In this document: piece after piece, positions 1-7,197 of the stretch
Numbering within the stretch: position 1 is the first letter of the stretch
How the letters are laid out: every line of letters starts with the position of its first letter
Assembly: GCA_963721335.1 (NCBI GenBank)
Contig: CAVRIV010000005.1
Span: 1 to 64,000 of the forward strand
DNA length: 64,000 nucleotides
Direction: 5' to 3'
DNA from: CAVXDY01 sp963721335
Lineage (GTDB): Bacteria > Actinomycetota > Thermoleophilia > Miltoncostaeales > Miltoncostaeaceae
Notes under the pieces: generated by a model
Databases searched by the model: none
Seen by the model: only the letters and a program-made list of their open reading frames with translations
Told to the model about the DNA's origin: nothing
Program-made: the position numbers and the translations under genes

Positions 1-179
1 ACCGGTGAATCGTCGCGGGGAGTGCGTCCACATCTCCTCGCGATGACACGCTCGATCGCGTCGTTCTGGAGAGGCAGGTCTGGGGCGTGCGCCCGTCGGC
101 CTCGCCGGGACTGACGCGCGGGGATTGGAGAAGGCGCCGCCCGGCATATGCCTGGCGCGCAGCGGGGAATCACACTGAC

Positions 180-965
180 GTGCCGGTGCACGTCGGGACC
201 TCGGGGTGGCAGTACGCCCACTGGCGCGGACGCCTCTATCCGCGCGGTCTCCCGCAGCGGCGGTGGCTCGAGTTCTACGCCGAGTGCTTCGCCGCCGTCG
301 AGGTGAACGCCACCTTCTACCGGCTGCCGCGGCGGGCGACCGTCGAGGGATGGCGCGATCGGACGCCGGCCGATTTCGTAATCGCGCTCAAGGCCAGCCG
401 CTACCTCACGCACGTGCGGCGCCTGCGCGATCCCATCGAGCCGATCCGCCGCCTGATGGCGACCGTCGAGCCGCTGGGGGAGAGACTTGGGCCGGTGCTG
501 CTGCAGTTGCCGCCCGGCATGCGCCGCGACCTCGACACGCTCGACCGCGCGCTGCGCCGCTTCCCCGCCGGCGTGCGGGTGGCGGTCGAGCCCAGAGACG
601 GGTCCTGGTTCGACGACGGCACCCGCGCCCTGCTCGAGCGCCGCGGGGCCGCCCTCTGCCTCGTCGATCGCCTCGGCCGGCGCGCGCCGGATTGGCGCAC
701 GGCCGACTGGGGCTACCTGCGCCTGCACGAGGGCCGCGCCTCCCCTCGGCCCTGCTATGGCCGGTCCGCCCTCGACGGATGGGCGCGCCGGCTGGCCGGG
801 TTGTTCGCCCCGGGCGATGACGTGTTCGCATTCCTCAATAACGACGCCGCGGGATGTGCGCCCCGAGATGCCCGCGTGCTGGCGAGGCGCCTGCGCGCAG
901 TGGGTCTGGAACCGACGCGCGTACCCGGGCCGCGCGAGACGCCCGTCGGCGACGGGAGAGCCTGA
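180..965 (+). CDS. DUF72 (YecE-like) family protein
   Basis: About 261 residues from a GTG at 180; the frame stays open upstream to a GTG at 87, but homology begins right after 180 with VGTSGWQY. The N-terminal pattern VGTSGW-x3-W-x4-YP, then FYA-x4-VEVNATFYRLP and FVIALKASRYLTH, is typical of the DUF72 TIM-barrel family (usual length 240-290 aa). A late DVFAFLNND segment matches the conserved C-terminal strand. The biochemical role of the family is not established, so only the family is assigned. It stands alone, with no same-strand partner close by. No frameshift is seen, unlike many neighbours. The start choice is the main uncertainty. Confidence 0.85.
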   Translation: MPVHVGTSGWQYAHWRGRLYPRGLPQRRWLEFYAECFAAVEVNATFYRLPRRATVEGWRDRTPADFVIALKASRYLTHVRRLRDPIEPIRRLMATVEPLGERLGPVLLQLPPGMRRDLDTLDRALRRFPAGVRVAVEPRDGSWFDDGTRALLERRGAALCLVDRLGRRAPDWRTADWGYLRLHEGRASPRPCYGRSALDGWARRLAGLFAPGDDVFAFLNNDAAGCAPRDARVLARRLRAVGLEPTRVPGPRETPVGDGRA

Positions 966-1405
966 CGGCCGCCTGCGGCCCCGCGAGGGAGGCGGCGCCA
1001 TGCGGGCGGATCAGCGTGGGCCGGGCAGGAGCATGTCGATGCGGGCGTCCGAGGGCAGGCTGGCGCACCGATATACCGCAGGCGGTCATCGCCGGGTTCT
1101 CCGGGGCCGATCTTGAGGCGTACCGGGTCCTCCGCGAGGCGGGCGAGCGCACGCGTGCCGCCGAGCGCGCAGGTAGGAAGGGGCTCGCGTAGCCGGCCAT
1201 TTTTCGACCCGCGGCCGGTGGGCTCCCGCGTCCTCGCGGGTAGCTCCTCGGAGGGGTGCTGTCCGGGGCCCTGAAACCTGCCCGGGGCAGCACCCCACGG
1301 CGTCTAGTCATTCCAGAAGTTACGGAAACCGTCGCCGGTGAACCAAACCCTTTTTCAATCGCCCTCGTTTGGTGGAGGATCGGGGTTGCCTGCTGAGCTC
1401 ACCGC
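966..1405. other. Intergenic region with a hairpin, no confident gene
   Basis: About 440 bases between the DUF72 gene and the STAS gene. A frame ending at 1192 encodes a plausible helical tail (AVIAGFSGADLEAYRVLREA), but it has no convincing start or family. The only clear structure is the inverted repeat at 1253-1296, listed separately. Confidence 0.5.
1253..1296. repeat. Imperfect inverted repeat (hairpin)
   Basis: The arm starting GGGGTGCTG at 1253 pairs with the arm ending CAGCACCCC at 1296. The 9 outer base pairs are perfect and the inner GC-rich part is nearly paired. No T-run follows, so this is not a classical intrinsic terminator. It could be a transcript-end hairpin or an attenuator in front of the STAS gene. 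Confidence 0.55.
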
Positions 1406-1510
1406 ATGGTCTCGGCTCGCCTGGAAACGAAAGCACCACGGGGGCCGACCCGGTGCGGCCGGCCGGGGTTGCTTCACTCGGTGGACCTGACTCGCTTCGA
1501 GGAGTTCTCG

Positions 1511-1882
1511 TTGCCGACCAGCGACGTAGGTGAGCCTTTCCAGGTGCGCGCGGAGCGCCGCGACGGAGCGGTGTTCCTTGAACTCCGGGGCGAGCTTGAT
1601 GTGTCGGTTCGCGACGAGGCCCTCGACGCGTTGGCGGAGGCGGTGTCGGATGTGCCCCGCATGATCGTGCTGGACGTGCGCGGCCTGACGTTCCTGGACT
1701 CGGTCGGGATTCAATGCCTCGTGAGGGGCAACTTGATTGCCGGCGCGAGCGGCAGCCGGATGGTGATCCTGAACGGTTCAGGCCCGGCCCATCGCGTGCT
1801 CCAGCTGACCGGCATGGATGCGGTGATCGAGATGGTGGACGACCCGGCCGAGCTCGACCCACCGGTGGTCAGCAAGCCCTAG
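1511..1882 (+). CDS. STAS-domain anti-sigma factor antagonist (RsbV/SpoIIAA-like)
   Basis: About 123 residues from the TTG at 1511, chosen because GAGGAG at 1499-1504 lies 6 bases upstream; GTG 1481 and ATG 1406 are in-frame alternatives. The STAS fold is clear: VFLELRGELD early, then VLDVRGLTFLDSVGIQCL with the DS pair. The serine in that loop is the residue phosphorylated by RsbW-type kinases in this family. The unphosphorylated form would bind an anti-sigma factor and free the sigma factor; the anti-sigma gene at 14531 is a possible but unlinked partner. A strong hairpin lies just after the stop. It appears to be a single-gene unit. Confidence 0.82.
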   Translation: MPTSDVGEPFQVRAERRDGAVFLELRGELDVSVRDEALDALAEAVSDVPRMIVLDVRGLTFLDSVGIQCLVRGNLIAGASGSRMVILNGSGPAHRVLQLTGMDAVIEMVDDPAELDPPVVSKP

Positions 1883-1897
1883 CCCGCCCCAAAGGTA

Positions 1898-1944
1898 CCC
1901 CGAGCCGCCGCGCCACCCGGCTATCGCATGGCGGCGGCTCGGGG
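1898..1944 (+). terminator. Terminator-like hairpin after the STAS gene
   Basis: A perfect 14-bp inverted repeat (CCCCGAGCCGCCGC at 1898-1911 and its complement at 1931-1944, 19-base loop) begins 15 bases after the stop at 1882. There is no U-tract, which is common for terminator-like hairpins in very GC-rich actinobacteria. The position right behind a lone gene supports a transcript-end role. Confidence 0.6.
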
Positions 1945-2178
1945 GCGGGGTCGCTTTCCGTGCGAGAGCGCGGTTTCCGAGCGGTGAACAGCCTGGTCCG
2001 TGAATTCGGCTGGCATAAGCTCAGTGCGCGGCGTGTCCGTTGCCGCGTCGGGTCGAGCCCAGTCCTGCCCGCCGGCGAGGGCTCATGAGCGGGGGAGCAA
2101 CCATGCTGGCGCGGGTGCTGCGTTTTCGATCACACGGGGTAGCCTGGTGAGTCACAGCCTCCCTGAGAGGACGACGCG

Positions 2179-2344
2179 ATGAGCGCTCGGCTGCGGAAGG
2201 ACATCAGGACAATGGTCCCGACGTCAGCCGTCGTGCGATCGGCCTCACCGTCACGGTGGACGCCGGCGATCCCCAGGCGGCACGCACGGCCGCCGCGCGC
2301 GCCCTCGCTGAGGAAATGATCGGGCTCGGTTTCGAGCGTGTCTG
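2179..2344 (+). pseudogene. Small hypothetical protein, frameshifted; paralog of the next gene
   Basis: An ATG at 2179 follows GAGAGG and opens as MSARLRKDIRTMVP, but the conserved part (RRAIGLTVTV, then EEMIGLGFERV) lies in another frame ending at the TGA at 2342-2344. One indel near 2220 separates the two. The conserved part aligns with the C-terminus of the following gene (RRLIGVTVAV, DEMVTLGLI), so the two are tandem paralogs of about 55-75 residues. Function is unknown. Given many nearby frameshifts in essential genes, a sequencing error is more likely than genuine decay. Confidence 0.45.
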
Positions 2345-2448
2345 AGAGGCTCTGGCCGCCTGAGCCCGAACCCGAGTGGCGTGCGCGGATGGCGGCGCCC
2401 AACATAAGGGCGCGCGCGGCGCGGGCCGGCGCGCCGGCTGAGCACAGC

Positions 2449-2670
2449 ATGGTCGAGGTCGCGCTCGACCGGACCAGTCACGGACGCCTGGGTGAGCTCC
2501 TGGCCGCCCTCGATGCGCGCCTCGAGTTCCTCGGGCCAGCGGTGGGCGCTGAAAAGAACCGACGCCTGATCGGGGTGACGGTCGCGGTCAAGGCCAGGAC
2601 CGAGAAGGACGCTCAGGAGGTCGCCACCGTGGCGGTCCTCGACGAGATGGTGACGCTCGGTCTGATCTGA
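2449..2670 (+). CDS. Small hypothetical protein (tandem paralog)
   Basis: 73 residues from ATG 2449 (MVEVALDRTSHGRL); the frame is open to 2338, overlapping the previous stop. The order is a short charged N-terminus, a helix (LGELLAALDARLEFLG), the strand-like RRLIGVTVAVKA, then a C-terminal helix ending EMVTLGLI. The last 40 residues resemble the gene just upstream. No known domain is recognised and the protein is probably a small cytosolic one. The start is uncertain because no strong ribosome site precedes ATG 2449. Confidence 0.5.
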   Translation: MVEVALDRTSHGRLGELLAALDARLEFLGPAVGAEKNRRLIGVTVAVKARTEKDAQEVATVAVLDEMVTLGLI

Positions 2671-2864
2671 GACAGATCCCCGGGACGACCGCGGTCCTGG
2701 CTACGGTCGATGCGCCTGCTCTGAGGGGCCTGGATCGGCTGGCCGCCCGCTCCCTCCCGCACCAGGGATCGAGAACTCGTCGGCGGTCGCCGCGGCCCTC
2801 GTGGCGTTAGCGTCAGGCAGGTAGGGGGTACCGGCGCGACACAAGCCGAGAGGAGGTCGACACG

Positions 2865-3095
2865 ATGTCACCGACAGAGACTGGCGGGGTCACCGGCACC
2901 AAGGACGCCCACTACAACATCATCTGGTTCACCGAGGCGTGTCTCAGCAACGCCCTCCGCCTCGAGACCTACATCGAGGACGCTGAGCGCGCCGGCGACA
3001 AGGAGCTCGCCGTGTTCTTCCGGCGCGCGCAGGCTGAGAGCCGAAAGGGTGGGGAGCAGGGCAAGCGCCTCCTACAGGAGCGCCTCACCGCTTAG
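2865..3095 (+). CDS. Small conserved hypothetical protein
   Basis: 76 residues from ATG 2865, preceded by a strong ribosome site (GAGAGGAGG) about 9 bases upstream. The sequence is helical and charged: YNIIWFTEACLSNALRLETY, then a helix with AVFFRRAQAESRKGGEQG. It resembles short proteins I recall from Thermoleophilia-like actinobacteria that carry the same IWFTEACL-x-NALRLETY core; no function is known for them. The two helices with acidic and aromatic residues could form a helical bundle. It is monocistronic, with about 195 untranslated bases in front. Confidence 0.7.
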   Translation: MSPTETGGVTGTKDAHYNIIWFTEACLSNALRLETYIEDAERAGDKELAVFFRRAQAESRKGGEQGKRLLQERLTA

Positions 3096-3293
3096 GAGCG
3101 GCACTCAAGCACCCGGCGGACCCTGGGTGAAGAACGCCAGCGCGAAGACAAGGGTGAGGCCCCCGGTCTCCGGTCCCCGGCCCCTACGGCGGGAGCCGGG
3201 TCATGGGTGCGCGCGACGCCCCAGCGCCCCCGTTGACATTGGCAGGGCCCGGTTCACGCGCTTCCCCGACCCGTGGCAAGCGTCCTCAAATGC

Positions 3294-3500
3294 TCAGTAG
3301 GCGGACGCCATGCCCCCGGACTCGCCACCCGTCTTGCCCTCGGCCTCCTCACCGGCCTGACGGGCCCGCTCCTTAGCCCGCTTCTCCGCGGCCTCCGGAT
3401 CATCCACGTCCGGCTTCTCAGGGCCGCCCTCGCCGTACTCCGGCTCGCCTGGCCCTGGCTTCCCGTAGTGAGGATCCTTCTGCTCATCGTTGGCCATCAT
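3294..3500 (-). CDS. Small hydrophilic hypothetical protein
   Basis: About 68 residues starting at the ATG pair at 3500/3497 (MMANDEQKD), behind a GAGAGGAG-like ribosome site. The composition is extreme: rich in Gly, Pro, Glu, Asp and Lys, with PGPGEPEYGEGGPEKPDVDD and an AEKRAKERARQAGEEAEGK helix, and almost no hydrophobic residues. It is likely intrinsically disordered, similar in character to small stress-induced hydrophilins, but no family is recognised. Convergent with the preceding plus-strand gene. Confidence 0.55.
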   Translation of the reverse strand: MMANDEQKDPHYGKPGPGEPEYGEGGPEKPDVDDPEAAEKRAKERARQAGEEAEGKTGGESGGMASAY

Positions 3501-3512
3501 CGCTCCTCTCAT

Positions 3513-3882
3513 GCGCGCGCTGGATAAGCCCCCGAACTACCGGCGGAGGTGGCGCTCCAGGCGGCTGCCCTGGCGCCGGGTCGGGTGGTGGTGGGTCGGG
3601 CCGCGGCGACGGCGGATCGGGACGCGGGCCCTGCACGTCAGCTCCTGACATGTCGCCTGGTTACCCCTTCCGAGGATGAAAGACACCTGGCTCGGTCTCC
3701 GATTAGGACCCCATCCCCGGTGTCCGCACCTCTTTCGCTCCCGCCGGACCGTCGGAGACCTTCTCCTCGGGAATCGATGCCCCCGGTGCGGTCCTATTCT
3801 GGCCGCCAAGAGGACCCGGCCCAGATGCTTCGCCCCGGGCGCAAGGTGGGGGCGGGCCACCCGGCCCGCCCGCCGAGCCGGC
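3513..3882. other. Intergenic region, nothing recognised
   Basis: About 370 bases between two minus-strand genes. Open frames here show no domain, ribosome site or conserved pattern. Codon usage is less biased than in the flanking genes, which suggests non-coding sequence. Confidence 0.4.
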
Positions 3883-4143
3883 TCAGGGCTGCAGCAGGAC
3901 CTTCACGGTCCCGTTCTGCTTCTTCTGGAAGTCCTCGTAGGCGGTCGGGGCCTCCTCGAGCGACACGCGGTGCGTCGCGAAGTCGTCGGTACCGAGGGGG
4001 TCGTCGTCGCCCAGCAAGGGCAGGATGTCGTCCACCCAGTGCTTGACGTTCGCCTGCCCCATCCGCAACTGGATCTGCTTGTCGAAGAGGGTGAGCATCG
4101 GGACGGGATCGGCCATCCCGCCGTAGACCCCGATCAGGGAGAT
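3883..4143 (-). pseudogene. Zinc-type alcohol dehydrogenase, C-terminal fragment (fused in frame to the upstream gene)
   Basis: The 86 residues from SLIGVYGGMADPVPMLTLF to NGTVKVLLQP are the last part of a glutathione-dependent formaldehyde dehydrogenase-like zinc alcohol dehydrogenase (family length about 380-400 aa). The GVYGG loop belongs to the end of the Rossmann domain, and HRVSLEEAPTAYEDFQKK is the usual C-terminal helix. The catalytic zinc ligands and most of the NAD-binding domain are missing. The fragment is joined in frame to a different gene at about 4143 (HLHG|ISLIGVYGG), which marks a deletion or misassembly junction. Confidence 0.75.
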
Positions 4144-4478
4144 CCCGTGGAGGTGTGCTGCCGCCCGCTCGATGTCATCGTGCTTGTATTGGGCGGCGCG
4201 CACCTCGGCAGACAACACCGCGCAGCGGTGGGCGTCCTCGAAGTCGCCGTAGGGGTACTTGTAGTGAGCTTTGGTCCGGGGGGCCGCGCGTCATCCCGGC
4301 CCAGGTGCCAGCGTCCGAAGGCGACCCAGCCGTGCTCGGCGATGGCCCTGTTCTCGTCCGCCGTTGACGGCTGATGCTCGCTCCAGTCGTCGCGCTCGTC
4401 GAGCACCACCTTCCCGTCGCCGACCAACCGCTTTGCGTGCGCGAACGCTGCTCTGCTGAGCTTCACCGCCATGGTCAT
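4144..4478 (-). pseudogene. Conserved hypothetical protein, frameshifted and joined to an ADH fragment
   Basis: Starts at ATG 4478 (or 4472) behind GGGAG: MAVKLSRAAFAHAKRLVGDG, then ERDDWSEHQPSTADENR, HGW and WHLG. This matches a small (about 110 aa) actinobacterial family of unknown function whose C-terminus reads RCAVLSAE-x-RAAQYKHDDIE-x-AAAHLHG; that C-terminus is present in a second frame from 4218. A frameshift lies near 4270. After HLHG the expected ending is replaced by alcohol dehydrogenase sequence. Family recognition is from memory of the sequence pattern, not a search. Confidence 0.6.
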
Positions 4479-4519
4479 CTGCTCCCTTGCATCGGCGCAA
4501 TCGGCGAGGATCAGCTCTC

Positions 4520-4785
4520 CTACACGGCGAAGGGGTAGGTCTCCGGAAGCTCGCCCTCCTCCCAGAGGCTCGTAAGCTCGAGGGCCTCGAGCGCACGTGT
4601 TTGGTCGAGGTGGACGACGGCGTCAAACTGGGCGGAGAGACGCGCCTCGAAGTAGTGCGACTGGCGTTCGGTCTCCGGGCGGTAGATGACGCCCATGGCC
4701 CGCTCCAGCCGGCGTCCCTCGAGGGCGGCCGGATCGATGAGGAAGCGCGGCGTGCCGGTGTCGTGGAAGCGCTCCTCCCAGCTTC
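4520..4785 (-). pseudogene. Erythromycin esterase family, C-terminal fragment
   Basis: About 88 residues (SWEERFHDTGTPRFLIDP, then RRLERAMGVIYRPETERQSH, FDAVVHLDQTRALEALE, ending ELPETYPFAV) match the end of the erythromycin esterase-like family. In full-length relatives (about 400-430 aa) this region carries the ERAMGVIYRPETER and HFDETRA motifs. The N-terminal three quarters, including the catalytic His/Glu region, are absent. Upstream the sequence changes abruptly to a flavoprotein at about 4782-4795. Confidence 0.7.
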
Positions 4786-4971
4786 CCAAGACCGCGCCTC
4801 GCCGGGGCGCAGCAGCGTCTTGGACGGGATGCACGCCGAGGAGGAGCACTCGCCCCCGACCAGCGCGCGCTCGACGAGGGCGACGCGCAGGCCGCCCTCG
4901 GCCGGCGCGGCGGCGCAGTGCTCGCCCGGCGCGCCGCCGCCGAGGACGATGACGTCGTAGTCGCTGCTCAT
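4786..4971 (-). pseudogene. Pyridine nucleotide-disulfide oxidoreductase, N-terminal fragment
   Basis: From ATG 4971 the frame reads MSSDYDVIVLGGGAPGEHCA, then LVERALVGGECS and ACIPSKTLLRPGEA. This is the FAD-binding GxGxxG region and the start of the redox helix of the dihydrolipoamide dehydrogenase/mercuric reductase family (460-480 aa). Only about 60 residues remain before the sequence switches to an erythromycin-esterase C-terminus. The usual CxxxxC redox pair is reduced here to C(S)xxxC, as in flavoproteins of this family that lack the disulfide. The ATG overlaps the preceding stop (TGATG), indicating an operon with the small upstream gene. Confidence 0.7.
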
Positions 4972-5170
4972 CAGCGGACCTCCTCCATGTAGTGCCCGGC
5001 ATCGTTGGACGAGTGCTCCCCTGCTCGCACGCGCTGATGTAGGCGGCATACCACCTCGACCAGTGGTGCTCCGGAGCGGTCGCTTCGTAGGGGCCATGGT
5101 GCTCCTCCGCCTCCCGCAGAAGGTCGGTCAGGGTCGCGACGTCGATGGGCTGGTCCCCCTCAGGAGTCAC
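4971..5170 (-). CDS. Small conserved hypothetical protein (one frameshift)
   Basis: About 65 residues from GTG 5170: IDVATLTDLLREAEEHHGPY, APEHHWSRWYAAYISA, then, after a shift near 5008, NDAGHYMEEVR and a TGA that overlaps the next ATG. Short actinobacterial proteins with the same TDLLRE-x-AEHH, H-x-W-x2-WYAAY and YMEEV elements exist and often sit beside flavoprotein or oxidoreductase genes; their function is unknown. The frame restored after the shift ends exactly at the next start, which supports this reading. Confidence 0.55.
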
Positions 5171-5291
5171 CGTCCGGGGCCCGCGTCGCCACGCTCCGGA
5201 TCAGGCCCGGTCACCCATCCCTGTGTCCGCTGTGGTGGAACATCCCGCCCAGGTCGTCAGGTCGAACGTCCTTCGCCTTTTGTCGCGTGGA

Positions 5292-5735
5292 CTAGCCGGC
5301 CCAGCGCGTGACCCGCAGGGCCTCCGGGTCTCCCCTCTCGGCCAGCGCCTCGAGGATCTCCGCCTCGGCGATCTCCGGGGTCGGCGCCGGCGTGGTCTGG
5401 CGGATCCGCACAGCCTCCCGGATCGCCTCCCAGTAGCCGGCCCGGTTGTAGAACGCGTAGACCTGCCGCTCGAGCTCGGGCGTGAGCTCCTGCTCGTCGT
5501 CGAGCGTCGGCGAGCGCTTGATGACGTCGGTCGAGTACGGCACCACCAGGAACGACTCGTCCCCGTCGGAGACGAACGCGACCTCGTCAACCGGCACCAC
5601 GTGTGTGCGGCCGACGAGCCAGCCCGTCTTGACCGCGAGGTAGCGCACGAAGCCGAGGCGGGAGTCCACGATGACGGCCTGGACCGTCCCCACCCGGAGG
5701 CCTTCCGGGTCGAGCACGGGCATCCCCCGCAGCAT
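5292..5735 (-). CDS. PRC-barrel domain protein
   Basis: 147 residues from ATG 5735. The N-terminal half (PVLDPEGLRVGTVQAVIVDS, GFVRYLAVKTGW, HVVPVDEVAFV) is a PRC-barrel, a small beta-barrel found in stress and RNA-processing proteins. It is followed by STDVIKRSPTLDDEQELTPE and YAFYNRAGYWE, an extension common in actinobacterial PRC proteins. Plausible coding sequence continues upstream to about 5813 (EAPIGPEGYPEGTSLPALD) without a start, so the true N-terminus may lie in a frameshifted zone shared with the SRPBCC gene. It is probably a stress-associated cytosolic protein. Confidence 0.75.
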   Translation of the reverse strand: MLRGMPVLDPEGLRVGTVQAVIVDSRLGFVRYLAVKTGWLVGRTHVVPVDEVAFVSDGDESFLVVPYSTDVIKRSPTLDDEQELTPELERQVYAFYNRAGYWEAIREAVRIRQTTPAPTPEIAEAEILEALAERGDPEALRVTRWAG

Positions 5736-5799
5736 GTCGAGGGCCGGCAGACTCGTTCCCTCGGGGTAACCCTCCGGGCCGATGGGCGCCTCGCGATGC

Positions 5800-6249
5800 C
5801 CCCCTGAGCGGGCGGTCCCGCGACTCGATGAGGTGCTTGAACCGCTCGAGCAGCCGCTTCACGCGCTTGCGAGCCGACTCGGTGATGGACTCGCCCGCTG
5901 ACTCGGTGCCGGCGGACGCCCCCGCGCCCGCGCCCTCGTCTTCGCGGTCCATGCGCACGTCGACACGGGTGCCGTCGTCGGTGGGCGTGAAGTCCACACT
6001 TCCGTCGTCGCGCGTGCCGCTCGTCGAGCGCCAGGCGATGCGGCGGCCGGGCTCGTCCTCGGTGATCTCGGCATCCCACTCCCGCCGCTCGCCGTCGATC
6101 ACGGCGACCCAATGCAGGCGCACCTCACCGATCCGCCGCACCTCCACCACGTCGTCCATGAAGTCCGGGAACCGCTCGAAGCCGGCCCACTCGTCGTATG
6201 CGGTGCGCGCCGGCACCTGGACGTCAACAGACTCCTCGATGGCCGCCAT
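5800..6249 (-). CDS. SRPBCC (START-like) family protein, 3' end unclear
   Basis: Begins at ATG 6249 behind GGAGAGGCGGGGAG. The sequence MAAIEESVDVQVPARTAYDE, then WAGFERFPDFMDDV, RREWDAEITEDEPGRRIAWR and SVDFTPTDDGTRV matches the START-like cyclase/dehydrase fold (about 145 aa), a helix-grip protein with a hydrophobic cavity. The C-terminal helix KRVKRLLERFKHLIESR is normally followed by a stop, but the frame runs on into the PRC-barrel gene. A lost stop through a +1 shift near 5800 is likely. The two proteins are often found together in stress regions (inference). Confidence 0.75.
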
Positions 6250-6414
6250 CTCCCCGCCTCTCCTCGCATCGCGTCGCCCCGCGTCGCGGCGGGGCCCCCT
6301 TGGAGGTGATCCTTCGGGTGGGAGGGTCAATCCCAAGCGCGCCCGGTAGATCAGGGGCCGGCGTGGGCGAGTTCTCTCCGATGAAGTGCCGCCTCTGCCA
6401 CCACCCGATCGCGG

Positions 6415-6546
6415 TCCCCCAGGACGCTGTCGAGCGAGCCTTCGCGCGCATCGACCGTTCGACCGCGCGCCCCCTTTGCGCCATGGCTGCACCGGATCGT
6501 CGTCAACCGCGCCATCGACCCGCTGCGGGCCGAATGCGCCTGGTGA
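6415..6546 (+). pseudogene. ECF sigma factor remnant (region 2)
   Basis: Two frames together read QDAVERAFARID, then FDRAP and WLHRIVVNRAIDPLRAE ending at a TGA (6544-6546). This is the region 2.2-2.4 signature of an extracytoplasmic-function sigma-70 factor, where WLHRI-x-VNRAID-x-LR is diagnostic. The DNA-binding region 4 is absent and the N-terminus is replaced by unrelated sequence with two CxxC/H motifs. It is about 45 residues of a roughly 180-residue protein, so a true gene remnant or another deletion junction. Confidence 0.5.
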
Positions 6547-6799
6547 GCCTCGAGAGGCTGCCCGGTGGGCCGCGGGTCGAGCCATGCCCGGCCGCGAAAG
6601 GCCGCCGCGCTCGCGTGTGGTCACGAGGGCGACGCTCACGCCGGACACCACGCCGGTTCTCGGCGCAGCGGGCGTGACCAATACGTGACCAATCGTGGCG
6701 TTTCGAGGCGCTTCCTGGCACCTCGTGTCACCTCGGGTCCATGGCGCTAACCGCGCCTGGATCCCGCTTCCCGTCGCCAGTCTCGGGGTTCTCGACGAG
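6547..6799. other. Non-coding region downstream of the tRNA 3' end
   Basis: No gene is supported. A tandem repeat of CGTGACCAAT occurs at 6673-6682 and 6684-6693 (period 11). The region lies beyond the 3' end of the minus-strand tRNA-Ala, a common place for integration scars, but no integrase is visible. Confidence 0.4.
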
Positions 6800-6872
6800 T
6801 GGAGGATGACGGGATCGAACCGACGACCTCCGCCTTGCAAAGGCGGCGCTCTCCCAGCTGAGCTAATCCCCC
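6800..6872 (-). tRNA. tRNA-Ala (anticodon TGC)
   Basis: On the minus strand the sequence folds as a 73-nt cloverleaf. Acceptor GGGGGAT pairs with ATCCTCC (one G-T pair), the D arm contains AGCTCAGCTGGGAGAGC, the anticodon stem CCGCC/GGCGG encloses loop TTTGCAA with anticodon TGC (Ala), and the T arm carries GGTTCGATCC. The discriminator base is A and CCA is not encoded. The 3' end points toward the accessory-looking left end of the window. Confidence 0.96.
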
Positions 6873-6927
6873 GGAACGGCCGTACGGTAGCATCGCCGCC
6901 CCCCTGCCCCCCACCCTCGAGGCTCCC

Positions 6928-7197
6928 GTGAGCACCCCCTCCGGCGACCCGTTCGGCCTTGTCTACGCCATGCTGGACGACCTTCAGATGAAGCACTTCG
7001 AGATGGCCCAGATGGTCGCCGAGTACAAGGGCCTGGTGGAGGATCTCGAGGAGCGGCGCGATCCCGACAAGGTCAGGATGGCCCGCAGCCTCCCGGGCGC
7101 CCGCTACCAGGTGTCCACCACCTACGTGCGCGAGAGCTGGCTGAAGCTGGACGTCGAGCTGAAGCGCCTCTTCCCGGAGGACGGCGCTCAGCCGTAG
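6928..7197 (+). CDS. Hypothetical small protein
   Basis: 89 residues from GTG 6928 to the TAG at 7195-7197, intact. The sequence is polar and helical (GLVYAMLDDLQMKHFEMAQM, EYKGLVEDLEERRD, then YQVSTTYVRESWLKLDVELK), with no signal peptide, membrane segment or known motif. Its end overlaps the convergent epimerase stop by a few bases. It begins about 55 bases from the tRNA gene, divergent from it. No family is recognised; strong third-position G/C bias supports coding. Confidence 0.65.
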   Translation: MSTPSGDPFGLVYAMLDDLQMKHFEMAQMVAEYKGLVEDLEERRDPDKVRMARSLPGARYQVSTTYVRESWLKLDVELKRLFPEDGAQP

